NCBI RefSeq assembly: GCF_009856865.1
Contig: NZ_WVUD01000019.1
Location: forward strand, 1-64,000
Reading direction: 5' to 3'
Length of the DNA: 64,000 bases
Source: Solidesulfovibrio aerotolerans
GTDB lineage: Bacteria; Desulfobacterota; Desulfovibrionia; Desulfovibrionales; Desulfovibrionaceae
Part shown: positions 8,512 through 17,309 of the stretch, piece after piece
Layout of the letters: each line of letters opens with the position of its first letter
Numbering within the stretch: the stretch's first letter is position 1
The notes under the pieces: generated by a model
Told to the model about the DNA's origin: nothing
The model's input: the letters and a program-made list of their open reading frames with translations, nothing else
The model's database searches: none
Made by a program: the position numbers and the translations under genes

Positions 8512-9780
8512 ATGGCGGGTTGGTTACGCCTTCGGGCACGCCTTGGGGAATACGCGGCAGCCGCCGCGCTGCTCCTGCTGTTAACGGCCGGCACCGGGTG
8601 GGCGGACGAGGGTGCTGCGGTCACGAAACTCGGCATGACGGCCGGGTTTACCGGGCCGACCCGGGCCATGGCCGTGGAGTTGTACCGGGGAGCGGCCGCC
8701 TGCTTTAACCGCTACAACAGCCAGCGCGCCCCGGGCCAGCCGCCCATCGAGCTGCTGGCAGCCGACGACGGCTACGAGCCCGGCCCGGCCATCGAAAACA
8801 CCGTGCGCTTTCTCACCCGCGACCGGGTGCTGGCCCTTTTTTCCCAACTCGGCACGCCCACCGTCAGCCGGGTGTTGCCGGTGTTGCGGGCCTACGCCGA
8901 CCAGGGGGCGCGGCTTTTCTTCCCGGTCACGGGCCTTGAAGCCTCGCGCACCCAGCCTTACGTGCGCTACGTCTACAATCTGCGCGCCTCCTACCGCCAG
9001 GAGATCGAGGCCCTGGTGGCCTGTTTCACCGGGCAGGGGATGACCCGCATCGCCATCTGCCACCAGGCCGACGCCTTTGGCCGCAGCGGCTGGGATGGAG
9101 CGCGCCGGGCCTTGGCCCGCCGGGGCTTGTCGCTGTGCGGCGAGGCCACCTTTGCCCGGACCGTCACCCAGGGGGACGACCTGACGGCCCAGGTCCGCAG
9201 CCTGGCCGCCTGCACACCCCAGGCCATTTTGGTGGTGGGGTCCGGGCCGGCCTGCACGGCACTGATCCGCGATCTGCGCCAGGCCGGCTCCGACGCCACC
9301 GTGGGGCTGGTGTCTTTTGCCGGCGGCGACATCCTGCTGCGCCAACTCGTTGGCGAAAGCCTGCGCTGCGGTCTCGACCTGGAAAAAAACCTGGTCCTGT
9401 CCCAGGTCACCCCGGACTGGCGCGACGACGCCCTGCCGGCAGCCGTGGACTACCGCCACGCCCTGGCCGAGCTGGGCAACCGCCTGCCGCCGCCCGGCGG
9501 CTGGCACACCGAGTCTCCCAGAGAAGGCAGCGCCGTGGGCTTTGAAGGCTACCTAAACGCCCGGCTCCTGCTGGCGATCCTGGCCGCCATGCCCGATCCC
9601 ACCGATCGGCACGGCCTCGATGCAGCCGCCACGTCCATCGGACCGGCCGACATCGGCATCGGCCTGCCCGTGTCCTTAAGCGGAGCCAGCCATCAGGCCC
9701 TGGACATGGTCTACCTGTCCACGGCCCGCAAAGGCCGCCTCGAACCCTTGCTCGCCTCTGTGGCGGCGGTCGAGGAATAA
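8512..9780 (+). CDS. Periplasmic substrate-binding protein (branched-chain amino acid / urea-type fold)
   Basis: A 422-residue secreted protein with a signal peptide (YAAAAALLLLLTAGTGWADEG; cleavage probably after GWA). The mature chain looks like the type I periplasmic binding fold of LivJ/UrtA proteins: a first strand KLGMTAGFTGPTRAMAVEL, an ageing-pocket-like FPVTGLEASRTQPYVRYVYNLRASYRQE segment, and IAICHQADAFGRSGWDGARRAL. No permease or ATPase genes are nearby. The next gene, 2 nt downstream, is a hybrid histidine kinase, so the likely role is as an extracytoplasmic sensor that presents its ligand to that kinase rather than uptake. The ligand cannot be named from sequence. Confidence 0.8.
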   Translation: MAGWLRLRARLGEYAAAAALLLLLTAGTGWADEGAAVTKLGMTAGFTGPTRAMAVELYRGAAACFNRYNSQRAPGQPPIELLAADDGYEPGPAIENTVRFLTRDRVLALFSQLGTPTVSRVLPVLRAYADQGARLFFPVTGLEASRTQPYVRYVYNLRASYRQEIEALVACFTGQGMTRIAICHQADAFGRSGWDGARRALARRGLSLCGEATFARTVTQGDDLTAQVRSLAACTPQAILVVGSGPACTALIRDLRQAGSDATVGLVSFAGGDILLRQLVGESLRCGLDLEKNLVLSQVTPDWRDDALPAAVDYRHALAELGNRLPPPGGWHTESPREGSAVGFEGYLNARLLLAILAAMPDPTDRHGLDAAATSIGPADIGIGLPVSLSGASHQALDMVYLSTARKGRLEPLLASVAAVEE

Positions 9781-9782
9781 TC

Positions 9783-12251
9783 GTGTCGCGCATCTTTCGC
9801 AAAACCCTGCTGGTCATCGTCCTGGTCTTTGGCGTCTCGGCCAATGCCACGGCCCTGCTCTCGGCCTGGCTGCTCCATCGCCACCTCACCGACGAATACG
9901 TGACCAAGGGCCGGGCCATCGCCATGGCCATCGCCGCCGCCAGCCCCGACGCCCTGGTGGCCGGGGACGCCGCCTCGGTCCAGGCCATGATCGATGAATT
10001 TCTCCACATCGACGGCGTGGGCTATGTCTTCGTGGTGGATCGTATGGGCCGGGTCACGGCCCACACCTTTATGCCGGTCATGCCGCGCAGCGTGCCGGTG
10101 GTGACCGTGGGCCACGCCCAGGGCCTGTCCGTGGACGACGCCGTCATCCCGGAGCATGGCAAATTCATCCAGGTCACCGCCCCTATCCTGGCCGGCGAGG
10201 CCGGGCAGGTCAGCGTCGGCATGGACAAGGCCGGCATCTGGCGGGTCATGCGCGAGGCGGTCATCCGCCAGGAAGCGCTCATGCTGGTTATTTTTGCCGT
10301 GGCCGTGGTGATCTTTTACGCCCTGGTCCGGGGCATCGCCAGACCGCTGACCGCCCTGGCCGGTTATGCCGTCAAGATCCGCGACCACGACTTTTCGGCC
10401 GCCCCGCCGCCTGCCGGTGACGACGAGGTGGGCGTCCTGGCCCGGGCCATGGCCTCCATGGCCGACCAGCTCGCGGTGCAGGTCACCGGCCTCAAGCAGG
10501 CCGTGGCCAGCACCACGCTCGAACTCAAGGATTCCCTGGCCCACATCCAGGCCATCATCGACAATCTGGTGGACGGACTCCTGGTGGTGGACGACGAGGG
10601 CCGCATCACTCTTTTAAACCCGGCCCTTTTGGCCATGTTCGACTTAACCGGTGCCGACCCCACGGGCCGCAATGTGCGCGACGCCTTCCCGGCCGTCCTG
10701 GCCGCCCTGGCGGCGGCGGCGCGCCGGGAGTCGGGCCTGTGCGCCGACGAGGTGCGTCTGGCCGGCGGCGGCACGGGCAAGGCCGTGGCCACGCCGTTTA
10801 CCCTGCCCGGCGAGGCCCGGGCCGCCACCATTTTGCTCGTGCGCGACATCACCGTGGAAAAAGAGGTGGACCGGATGAAGACCGAATTCATCTCCACCGT
10901 GTCCCACGAACTGCGCACGCCGCTGACTTCGGTGCTGGGCTTTGCCAAGATCATCCGGCGCAAATTCGTGGACCTCGTCACCCCGGCCCTGGATACGGGC
11001 AACCCCAAGCTGGCACGCGGGGTCGAACAGATCCGCGACAATCTCGACATCATCGTGTCCGAAGGCGAACGCCTCACCGAACTGGTGGATGACGTGCTCG
11101 ACATCGCCAAAATGGAGTCCGGCCGCTGCGAATGGGACATGAAACCCGTCCATCTGGCCGATGTCATCGACCACGCCGTCAAGACCGCCGCCCCCCTGGC
11201 CGCCCGCAAAGGACTGTCCCTGACCAGCCGGATCGACCCCGATCTGCCGGCCGTGCCCGGCGACCGGGACCGGCTGGTGCAGGTGCTGCTCAACCTCATC
11301 GGCAACGCCATCAAATTTACCGAAACCGGCAGCATCGTCCTGGAAGCCGCCATCCAGGCCGGCGACATCCGGGTGGCCGTGCGCGATACCGGAACCGGCA
11401 TCGCCGCCGCCGATCTGGAGCGGATTTTCGAGAAATTCAAGCAGGCCGGCGACACCCTGACCGAAAAGCCCAAAGGCACCGGCCTTGGCCTGCCCATCTG
11501 CCGCCAGATCGTCGAACGCCACGGCGGGCGCATCTGGGCCGAAAGCACCCCCGGCCAGGGCAGCGCCTTCATCTTTATCCTGCCCGTCCTGGACGGCACT
11601 GTGACGGCAGATGCCTGCCCCCTGCCGCTCTACGCCCTGCCCCCCAGGGACGCCAACAGCCGCCGGGTGCTGGTGGTGGACGACGACGCAGCCGTACGCC
11701 GTTACCTGGAAACCATACTGACCGAGGCCGGCTACGCCGTGGCCACAGCCTCCGGCGGCGGCGAAGCCCTGCGGCTGGCCGCCCTGTGGCAGCCCGAATG
11801 CATCACCATGGATCTGCACATGCCCGGCATGGACGGCCGGGAAACCATCCGGCAGTTGCGGGCCGACGACGCCACCCGCAACATCCCGGTCATGGTGGTG
11901 ACCGTGGCCTCCAGCCGGGAACGCGCCCAAAGCGGTGCCGACGCGGTCATGGTCAAACCGGTGGACGAAGAGGCCTTGCTGGCGGCGGTCAAGAATCTGC
12001 TGGAAGGGCCAGGAGAAGACGATGTCCGGCCCTGTCTGGTCTACGCTGCCGACGGCGGCCGCCGGCTGTCACGGCGCTTTCTCATGTGCCCGGGAGACGT
12101 CACCGCCGTGGCCCATGAAGCGCATCTGTGGCAGGCCGTGGAACGAGGCTTCGTCGGCACGGTGTTCGTGCCCGCCTCCCTGGGCCACGACCTGGACCTT
12201 GCCCGCCTGTCCGCCTTCCCGGGAGTGTGCGTTATTATCATACCGGATTAA
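9783..12251 (+). CDS. Hybrid sensor histidine kinase with C-terminal receiver and extra domain
   Basis: An 822-residue inner-membrane protein with a GTG start 2 nt after the binding-protein stop. The order is: TM1 (about 5-27), a Cache-like periplasmic domain (28-160) with DGVGYVFVVDRMGRVTAHT, TM2 (about 167-187), HAMP, PAS (about 255-350), HisKA with the phospho-His in [21 protein letters not shown], an HATPase domain (NLIGNAIKFTETG, GTGLGLPICRQIVERHGG) and a receiver domain (about 633-745; VVDDDAAVRRYLE, Asp in ITMDLHMPGMDG). A further segment of about 70 residues (LVYAADGGRRLSRRFLMCPGD...GVCVIIIPD) follows and matches no domain I know. No DNA-binding output partner is adjacent. Confidence 0.9.
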   Translation: MSRIFRKTLLVIVLVFGVSANATALLSAWLLHRHLTDEYVTKGRAIAMAIAAASPDALVAGDAASVQAMIDEFLHIDGVGYVFVVDRMGRVTAHTFMPVMPRSVPVVTVGHAQGLSVDDAVIPEHGKFIQVTAPILAGEAGQVSVGMDKAGIWRVMREAVIRQEALMLVIFAVAVVIFYALVRGIARPLTALAGYAVKIRDHDFSAAPPPAGDDEVGVLARAMASMADQLAVQVTGLKQAVASTTLELKDSLAHIQAIIDNLVDGLLVVDDEGRITLLNPALLAMFDLTGADPTGRNVRDAFPAVLAALAAAARRESGLCADEVRLAGGGTGKAVATPFTLPGEARAATILLVRDITVEKEVDRMKTEFISTVSHELRTPLTSVLGFAKIIRRKFVDLVTPALDTGNPKLARGVEQIRDNLDIIVSEGERLTELVDDVLDIAKMESGRCEWDMKPVHLADVIDHAVKTAAPLAARKGLSLTSRIDPDLPAVPGDRDRLVQVLLNLIGNAIKFTETGSIVLEAAIQAGDIRVAVRDTGTGIAAADLERIFEKFKQAGDTLTEKPKGTGLGLPICRQIVERHGGRIWAESTPGQGSAFIFILPVLDGTVTADACPLPLYALPPRDANSRRVLVVDDDAAVRRYLETILTEAGYAVATASGGGEALRLAALWQPECITMDLHMPGMDGRETIRQLRADDATRNIPVMVVTVASSRERAQSGADAVMVKPVDEEALLAAVKNLLEGPGEDDVRPCLVYAADGGRRLSRRFLMCPGDVTAVAHEAHLWQAVERGFVGTVFVPASLGHDLDLARLSAFPGVCVIIIPD

Positions 12252-12265
12252 GAGAAGAGAGAAGA

Positions 12266-12447
12266 GGCCTCCGGCGGCCAAAGGGGTGACCCCTTTGGAA
12301 TCCCTCCTGGAAGGCAAGGGCTTAAGGGGAAGCCCGGCTGTCCAGGCCGGTAACCGGCCAATGTGCCCGCCAACGTCCAGAACCCCTTGAAAAACTTTTC
12401 TCGTTGGGGGGTCCGGGGGGATCATCCCCCCGGCCGCCGGAGGCACT
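12266..12447. repeat. Composite intergenic repeat element (B module + inverted A module)
   Basis: The left arm GAGGCCTCCGGCGGCC leads into the B hairpin (CCAAAGGGGTGACCCCTTTGG, then AATCCCTCCTGGAAGGCAAGGG). The right arm is the A hairpin (GTCCGGGGGGATCATCCCCCC) ending GGCCGCCGGAGGC. The outer arms are inverted copies of each other. The element fills the space between two convergent genes, ending 15 nt from one stop codon and 3 nt from the other. Confidence 0.8.
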
Positions 12448-12449
12448 CT

Positions 12450-14000
12450 TTAATTACCAATACGGTCGTGGGCGTGGCGGGTGGCGAGGCAGGCGGCCAC
12501 GGCTGCGGCTGTGGCCTCATTGAGTTCGGGCAGGCTGGTGCGGTTGTTAAAGGCCCCAAGATGCGGTCCGGTGGGGATGGCCACGTCGGCCTCGCCCCGG
12601 GTCAGGCCGGCGACGGTCTCGGCGGCCATGCCCCGGGCCAGCAGAAATTCCCGAAAGGCCGCATCGGTCATGGCCGCCTGATCATCGCGCCGCAGCAGTT
12701 CGTCCATGTGGCGGTCAACCCCCATCTCCTCCACCATGCGCCGGGCCAGTTCCCGGGCGTCAAAGGGCGGCAGCGCGCCCGCAGCGCCCACAAAGCCTTC
12801 CTGATAGCCGGCCACGGCCTCGGCCACGACCCGGGCCAGCAAGTCCGGGTCAAAAAGGTGCCGGGCGTCCACCGGCGCGCCATCCGGCCCACGGCCGATT
12901 AACTGCGGGTCGCGCATGCGGAAATAGCTCCCGGCCACCAGAAACAGGCTCAGCAGATGATCGCCCATCTGGCGGTACAGGCGTACCGGCCGGCTGCCAA
13001 GGGAGGCGAAATGCTCGAAATCGCGCAGGCCCGACAGGCCGAAATTGGGGTGCAGGGCGCTGTGCAGCCAGCGGTCGAGTCGGCCGGGCAACCGCCAGTC
13101 GTAAAGCCCGCCGTCCTCGCGCCGGCCCTGCTGGACCCGGTTGTGAAACAGCGGAATGGCGGCCTCGTGGACAATGCCCTGTCCGGCCAGCCAGCCCAAC
13201 AGCACGGCGGCCCGGGTCATGGCCGCGACAAAGGTGTCCGCGTCCGGGAGGCCGTCCCGCCCCGGGTCGTTGGGATAGGCAAAATAGGCGGAGCTGGCCC
13301 GGTAGGCCAGACAGCGCCCGGCCCCATCGAGTCCGGGCAGGGGAGAGGGCGCGTCGGCAACGGCCCACAGCGGCGCGCTCCCCCGGGACAGGGGTGTGGG
13401 CACATGGCAGGGCACGGGAAAGGGGAGGTCGGCGCAATGCGTCATCCAGGCCGCCTCCCGGGCCAGGCCCAGGGGATCTTCGTCCCGGCGCAACCGTTTG
13501 ACCACCAGCAGCACCCCGGGATCGGCCGTGGTCATGAGCAGGCTGCGTCCGGCCACACGCACGCGGCTGTCCGGGGGAACATGGGCGACATCGAGCAGCG
13601 CGGCAAACGAAGCCGGCGCGGCCACGGGCTCGGGCAGGGAGACGGCCGGCCCGGCCAGACCGGCCAGGGGCAAGGCACCCACCGCTTCGGCTGTGGCCAG
13701 ACGCGGCTTTCCCGGCGTGCCCAGGGCCTTGGTCAGGGCGTGGCGCGAGGCCGTGGCCAGAGCGGGCGGGCCGTTGGCCAATAGCGACACCAGCGCGCCG
13801 GCAGCGTCGCGGTAGAGGATGCGGGCCTGGGTCTGGCGGACGTGATCGTTGCGGGTGAGCAGCGTGGCCAGGGCGGCCACGGTGTCCGGGGTGACGGCGT
13901 CAGGATCGCGCTCGGCCAGATCAGCCACCCGCCGGGCAGCCAGATAGGCGGCGGTAAAATCGCCGTCCAGGCCGTAGGCCGCAAAACCGGCTTCGGTCAA
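12450..14000 (-). CDS. Kinase-fold-like protein, possibly SidJ-related pseudokinase
   Basis: A 516-residue soluble protein starting at TTG, overlapping the upstream response-regulator stop by 4 nt (TTGA), which implies translational coupling. Residues 1-110 are Ala/Leu-rich helices of HEAT/ARM character (NDHVRQTQARILYRDAAGALVS). From about residue 140 the pattern resembles a degenerate kinase fold: a beta-strand Lys in VLLVVKRL (Lys168), a helix with Glu182, a catalytic-loop-like GIVHEAAIPLFHNRV (His278, Asn287) and Asp-containing YDWRLPGR and LRDFEHF motifs. I believe it belongs with the SidJ-related pseudokinase family seen in sulfate reducers, but this is recall plus pattern, not proven. 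SidJ itself is a polyglutamylase, and nothing here shows that this protein is. Confidence 0.5.
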   Translation of the reverse strand: MTEAGFAAYGLDGDFTAAYLAARRVADLAERDPDAVTPDTVAALATLLTRNDHVRQTQARILYRDAAGALVSLLANGPPALATASRHALTKALGTPGKPRLATAEAVGALPLAGLAGPAVSLPEPVAAPASFAALLDVAHVPPDSRVRVAGRSLLMTTADPGVLLVVKRLRRDEDPLGLAREAAWMTHCADLPFPVPCHVPTPLSRGSAPLWAVADAPSPLPGLDGAGRCLAYRASSAYFAYPNDPGRDGLPDADTFVAAMTRAAVLLGWLAGQGIVHEAAIPLFHNRVQQGRREDGGLYDWRLPGRLDRWLHSALHPNFGLSGLRDFEHFASLGSRPVRLYRQMGDHLLSLFLVAGSYFRMRDPQLIGRGPDGAPVDARHLFDPDLLARVVAEAVAGYQEGFVGAAGALPPFDARELARRMVEEMGVDRHMDELLRRDDQAAMTDAAFREFLLARGMAAETVAGLTRGEADVAIPTGPHLGAFNNRTSLPELNEATAAAVAACLATRHAHDRIGN

Positions 14001-14377
14001 TGGTCCCCTACCATCGGCAGCAGACGGGCGAGCAAATCCTTCAGATCGTATTCGTCCAGGGGTTTGGCCATGAAATCGAAAGACCCGGCCTCGGCGGCCC
14101 GGTTGCGGGTGGCGTCATCGACAAAGGCCGAGACAAACACCACCGGGACGTTGCTGTCGCGGCGCATGAGCTTGGCCGTTTCGATGCCGTCGAGATCGCC
14201 ATCGAGGCGGATGTCCATGAGCACAAGATCGGGGCGCTGCCGGCGGAAGGCGTCCAGGGCGTCCTGGCCCGTGCCCACCGCAGCCGACACGACATGGCCC
14301 AGGCGCTTGATCATCGCCCCAGTGGCCATAGCCGTAATGGCTTCATCTTCCACGATCATAACGCGCGCCGCAATCAT
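13997..14377 (-). CDS. Single-domain response regulator
   Basis: A 126-residue receiver domain with no output domain. The acidic pair is in IVEDEAI, the phospho-acceptor Asp in LVLMDIRLDGDLDGIE, the switch Ser/Thr position in FVSAFVDD and the Lys in DFMAKPLDEYDLKDLL. The start ATG has AAAGGAG 9 nt upstream. The stop overlaps the start of the kinase-fold-like gene, so the two are expressed as a unit and the receiver may act on that protein by direct contact. No cognate histidine kinase is adjacent; the hybrid kinase ending at 12251 on the other strand is the nearest. Confidence 0.9.
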   Translation of the reverse strand: MIAARVMIVEDEAITAMATGAMIKRLGHVVSAAVGTGQDALDAFRRQRPDLVLMDIRLDGDLDGIETAKLMRRDSNVPVVFVSAFVDDATRNRAAEAGSFDFMAKPLDEYDLKDLLARLLPMVGDH

Positions 14378-14487
14378 ACTGCAAACTCCTTTACCCCGAG
14401 GGCAAAATCGTACTGCTCTCCTCTAGAATGGTCGCCCGCCGACGCGTTGTCAATGCTTTGCCGGCAAAAGCGCCAGCTTACACTCCC

Positions 14488-14508
14488 CGCCGGCCCCAAG
14501 GGCCGGCG
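14488..14508 (-). terminator. GC-rich hairpin between the transaldolase and response-regulator genes
   Basis: Perfect 9-bp stem CGCCGGCCC / GGGCCGGCG with a 3-nt loop, about 45 nt beyond the transaldolase stop codon on the minus strand. No T-run follows, so termination activity is uncertain. Confidence 0.4.
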
Positions 14509-14552
14509 AAGACGACTCTTTTGCCGCGCAACAGCCGTCGCCCGGACAGGAT

Positions 14553-15425
14553 TTAAGAACCCATGTCAATGAGCGAATTCCAGTCGGCAGCAAACTTGGC
14601 CAGCCCGGACTCGGTCAGGGGATGGCCGATGGCGTAGTCCTGCCAGGGTTTGGTAAGGGGCAGCGCCTCGGCCGGGATGGGGGCCAGTCCGACGGGCGCG
14701 TAGGCGTAGTCGGCGGCCGGCACGGGCTTTCCGGCCGCAGCCCAGGCCAGCAGCACCGTGGCCGGGGCCGTGATGATATCGCTGCCCTGGGCCAGGGCAC
14801 ACAGGAAATGCTCCATGGAACGCACGCTGGCGGTGAGCACTTCCACATGGCCGTCGCCCGGGGCGTACAGGGCCAGGATGTCTTTGATCAGGTCCATGCC
14901 GTTTTCGCCCCGGTCGTCGAGGCGGCCGATAAAGGGCGACAGGAACACGTCGCCGCGCCCGGCACCCTTGGTGGCGGCATAGACGGCGGCGGCCTGGGAC
15001 TGGCTAAAGACCAGGGTCATATTGACGCGCCGGCCCTCGCCGGTGAGCACGGCCGCAGCCTCCAACCCGGCAGTCGTGGTCGGCAGCTTGATATGGGCGT
15101 TGGGAATCCAGGTATCAAAGGACCGGGCCTGGCGCAGCATATTGTCCACCGTGGTGGTGGCGTCGGCGTAGACTTCTATGGAAATGGAGCCGTTTGGCAG
15201 CATGGCCGACAGTTCCTGGCACAGCGCCTTGTAGAAGTCGTAGATGGCCGTGCTGCTGAACTTGTTGCCATCGACCTTGTGGGCTTGCGCTTCGGGGTTT
15301 TTGGCGAGCAGGCTTGGATTGGTTGTCTGGCCGTCGAGAAAGCCGAGAGCGGCCATGACCGTGCGGGTTTCCTGGGGATCGGCCCCGTCGAGAAAAATAC
15401 GGGTTTTGAGATTCTCGGGTCGCAT
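14553..15425 (-). CDS. tal: Transaldolase family protein
   Basis: A 290-residue cytoplasmic class I aldolase. The signature TTNPSLLAKNP (residues 34-44) and the Schiff-base Lys113 in NAHIKLPTTTAG are present, along with VEVY-like IEVYADATT and the late LASWAAA-type AWAAAGKPV region. It should transfer dihydroxyacetone units between sugar phosphates in the non-oxidative pentose phosphate pathway. The ATG at 15425 was chosen for the GAGG 8 nt upstream; the upstream in-frame ATG adds a Cys/Arg-rich unlikely leader. It is divergent from rpiA, another pentose-phosphate gene, across 255 nt. Length fits the short transaldolase group, though fructose-6-phosphate aldolase-like activity cannot be excluded. 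Confidence 0.88.
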   Translation of the reverse strand: MRPENLKTRIFLDGADPQETRTVMAALGFLDGQTTNPSLLAKNPEAQAHKVDGNKFSSTAIYDFYKALCQELSAMLPNGSISIEVYADATTTVDNMLRQARSFDTWIPNAHIKLPTTTAGLEAAAVLTGEGRRVNMTLVFSQSQAAAVYAATKGAGRGDVFLSPFIGRLDDRGENGMDLIKDILALYAPGDGHVEVLTASVRSMEHFLCALAQGSDIITAPATVLLAWAAAGKPVPAADYAYAPVGLAPIPAEALPLTKPWQDYAIGHPLTESGLAKFAADWNSLIDMGS

Positions 15426-15680
15426 ATGGGCCTCGCAGCATGGGTTTGACCGTTTTGACGCAAGCGTCGGCGCAAACAGACGCCGGCAGCGCAACAGTGC
15501 CAGAACCTAAACACACTTTGGCGGATAATTGCAAACGATTCGGCGGCCACGGCGCGACGCCCGGCGTGCAAGCGCCGCACGCGCCGCAAACGCGGCCTGA
15601 ACCGCCCGGCCCGGCGATTGTCCCTTGCGCCTTGCCTGTGCTAGCGTGGCTGCCAGGAACCCATCCCACTGGAGGAAACC

Positions 15681-16412
15681 ATGCCCGACGCAAACCCAAC
15701 ACCTTCTCCTGATCCGGAAATCGTGGCGTCCTGGAAACAGGCCGCTGCCGCCCGGGCTGCCGGGCTGGTCCAGGCCGGCATGGCCGTTGGCCTGGGGCAC
15801 GGGTCCACGGCCGTGGCCATTGTGCCGCATCTGGCCAAGCGGTGGCGGGGGGGCGAGCTGGACGGAGCCATTTTTGTGCCGGCCGCCCATTTCATGGCCG
15901 CAGCCTTGCGGCGGCACGGCCTGCCGGTGGGCAGCCTGGATGACTGGCCGGCCCTTGATCTGGGCCTGGACGGGGCCGATGAAATCGATGCGCAGCTTGA
16001 CTGCATCAAGGGCGGGGGCGGGGCGCTGCTCTATGAAAAGATCGTGGGACAGGCGGCCGAGCGGTTTGTGCTCGTGGCCGACGCCGGCAAACTGTCGCCG
16101 CGCCTGGGTACGCGCCACGCCGTGCCGGTGGAGGTCACGCCGTTTGCCCTGGCCCCGACCAAGGATTTTCTGGTCGCCATCGGCGGGCATCCGGCCCTGC
16201 GGCTGCGCCCGGACGGCGACCCCATGCGCACCCAGCGCGGCAACGTCATTCTCGACTGCGCCTTCGGCCCCCTGGCCGATCCGGCCGGGCTGGCCGCCGT
16301 CCTCGACGCCCGAGCCGGGGTGGCCGGCCACGGCCTTTTTATCGGCCTGGCCGCCCTGGCCATCGTCGCCGGCCCGGACGGCGTGCGGGAACTGGCGCGT
16401 CCGGCCGGCTAA
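15681..16412 (+). CDS. rpiA: Ribose-5-phosphate isomerase A
   Basis: A 243-residue enzyme interconverting ribose-5-phosphate and ribulose-5-phosphate. It carries the RpiA motifs GLGHGSTA (phosphate loop, residues 37-44), LGLDGADEID (95-103; catalytic Asp/Glu) and IKGGGGALLYEKIV (109-122; catalytic Lys). LVADAGKLSPRLG and the C-terminal GVAGHGLFIGLA follow. The start has a strong GGAGG 8 nt upstream. It faces away from the transaldolase gene and forms a pentose-phosphate pair with it. A composite repeat element begins directly after its stop codon. Confidence 0.95.
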   Translation: MPDANPTPSPDPEIVASWKQAAAARAAGLVQAGMAVGLGHGSTAVAIVPHLAKRWRGGELDGAIFVPAAHFMAAALRRHGLPVGSLDDWPALDLGLDGADEIDAQLDCIKGGGGALLYEKIVGQAAERFVLVADAGKLSPRLGTRHAVPVEVTPFALAPTKDFLVAIGGHPALRLRPDGDPMRTQRGNVILDCAFGPLADPAGLAAVLDARAGVAGHGLFIGLAALAIVAGPDGVRELARPAG

Positions 16413-16714
16413 GAGAGCCTCCGGCGGCCGGGGGGGATAATCCCCCCCGGACCCCCTTGGCGGGAGGAGTAATTTAAGGGGTTATGGACGGTAGCAGGCA
16501 AACTGTTCGGCTGTGGACCGTGAAAGCGCCAAGCCGCATCCCCATAAAAATTTTCCACTGCCAGGGAGGGTCCGCTGGAGAACGGTGTTTCCTGTCAAGC
16601 CTGCCATGCGGCCTTGCCTGCTCCTGCCCACCGTCGCGGCAACGCCGTTCCCCCTTAACCCCTGCCTTCCAGGTGGGATTCCAAAGGGCTCAGCCCTTTG
16701 GCCGCCGGAGGCTC
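16413..16714. repeat. Composite intergenic repeat element (A module + spacer + inverted B module)
   Basis: The left arm GCCTCCGGCGGCC leads into GGGGGGGATAATCCCCCCC and GGACCCCCTTGG. After a spacer of about 165 nt the right part is the inverted B module (CTGCCTTCCAGGTGGGATTCC, CAAAGGGCTCAGCCCTTTG) ending GGCCGCCGGAGGC. It lies between convergent rpiA and the arsenate-reductase gene and fills the whole 315-nt gap. I see no gene in the spacer. Confidence 0.8.
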
Positions 16715-16727
16715 TTTTCTTTTCTCT

Positions 16728-17162
<435 letters not shown>

Positions 17163-17204
17163 TGGTCTTTCTCGTCCTGTGGAAATGGAGGCCGCGCCCC
17201 CTTC

Positions 17205-17260
17205 ACCCCCTGCCTTCCAGGAGGGTTTCCAAAGGGGCCACCCCTTTGGCCGCCGGAGGC
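17205..17260. repeat. Intergenic repeat, inverted B module alone
   Basis: Contains CCTGCCTTCCAGGAGGG, the hairpin CCAAAGGGGCCACCCCTTTGG and the end arm CCGCCGGAGGC. It lies about 50 nt beyond the 3' end of the second arsenate-reductase-type gene and is oriented toward it. No A module is paired with it. Confidence 0.7.
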
Positions 17261-17309
17261 ATTCTTCCTCTTCTGCCTTCCTCTCCCTCCCCCCGGTCGC
17301 CGGGGGCAG

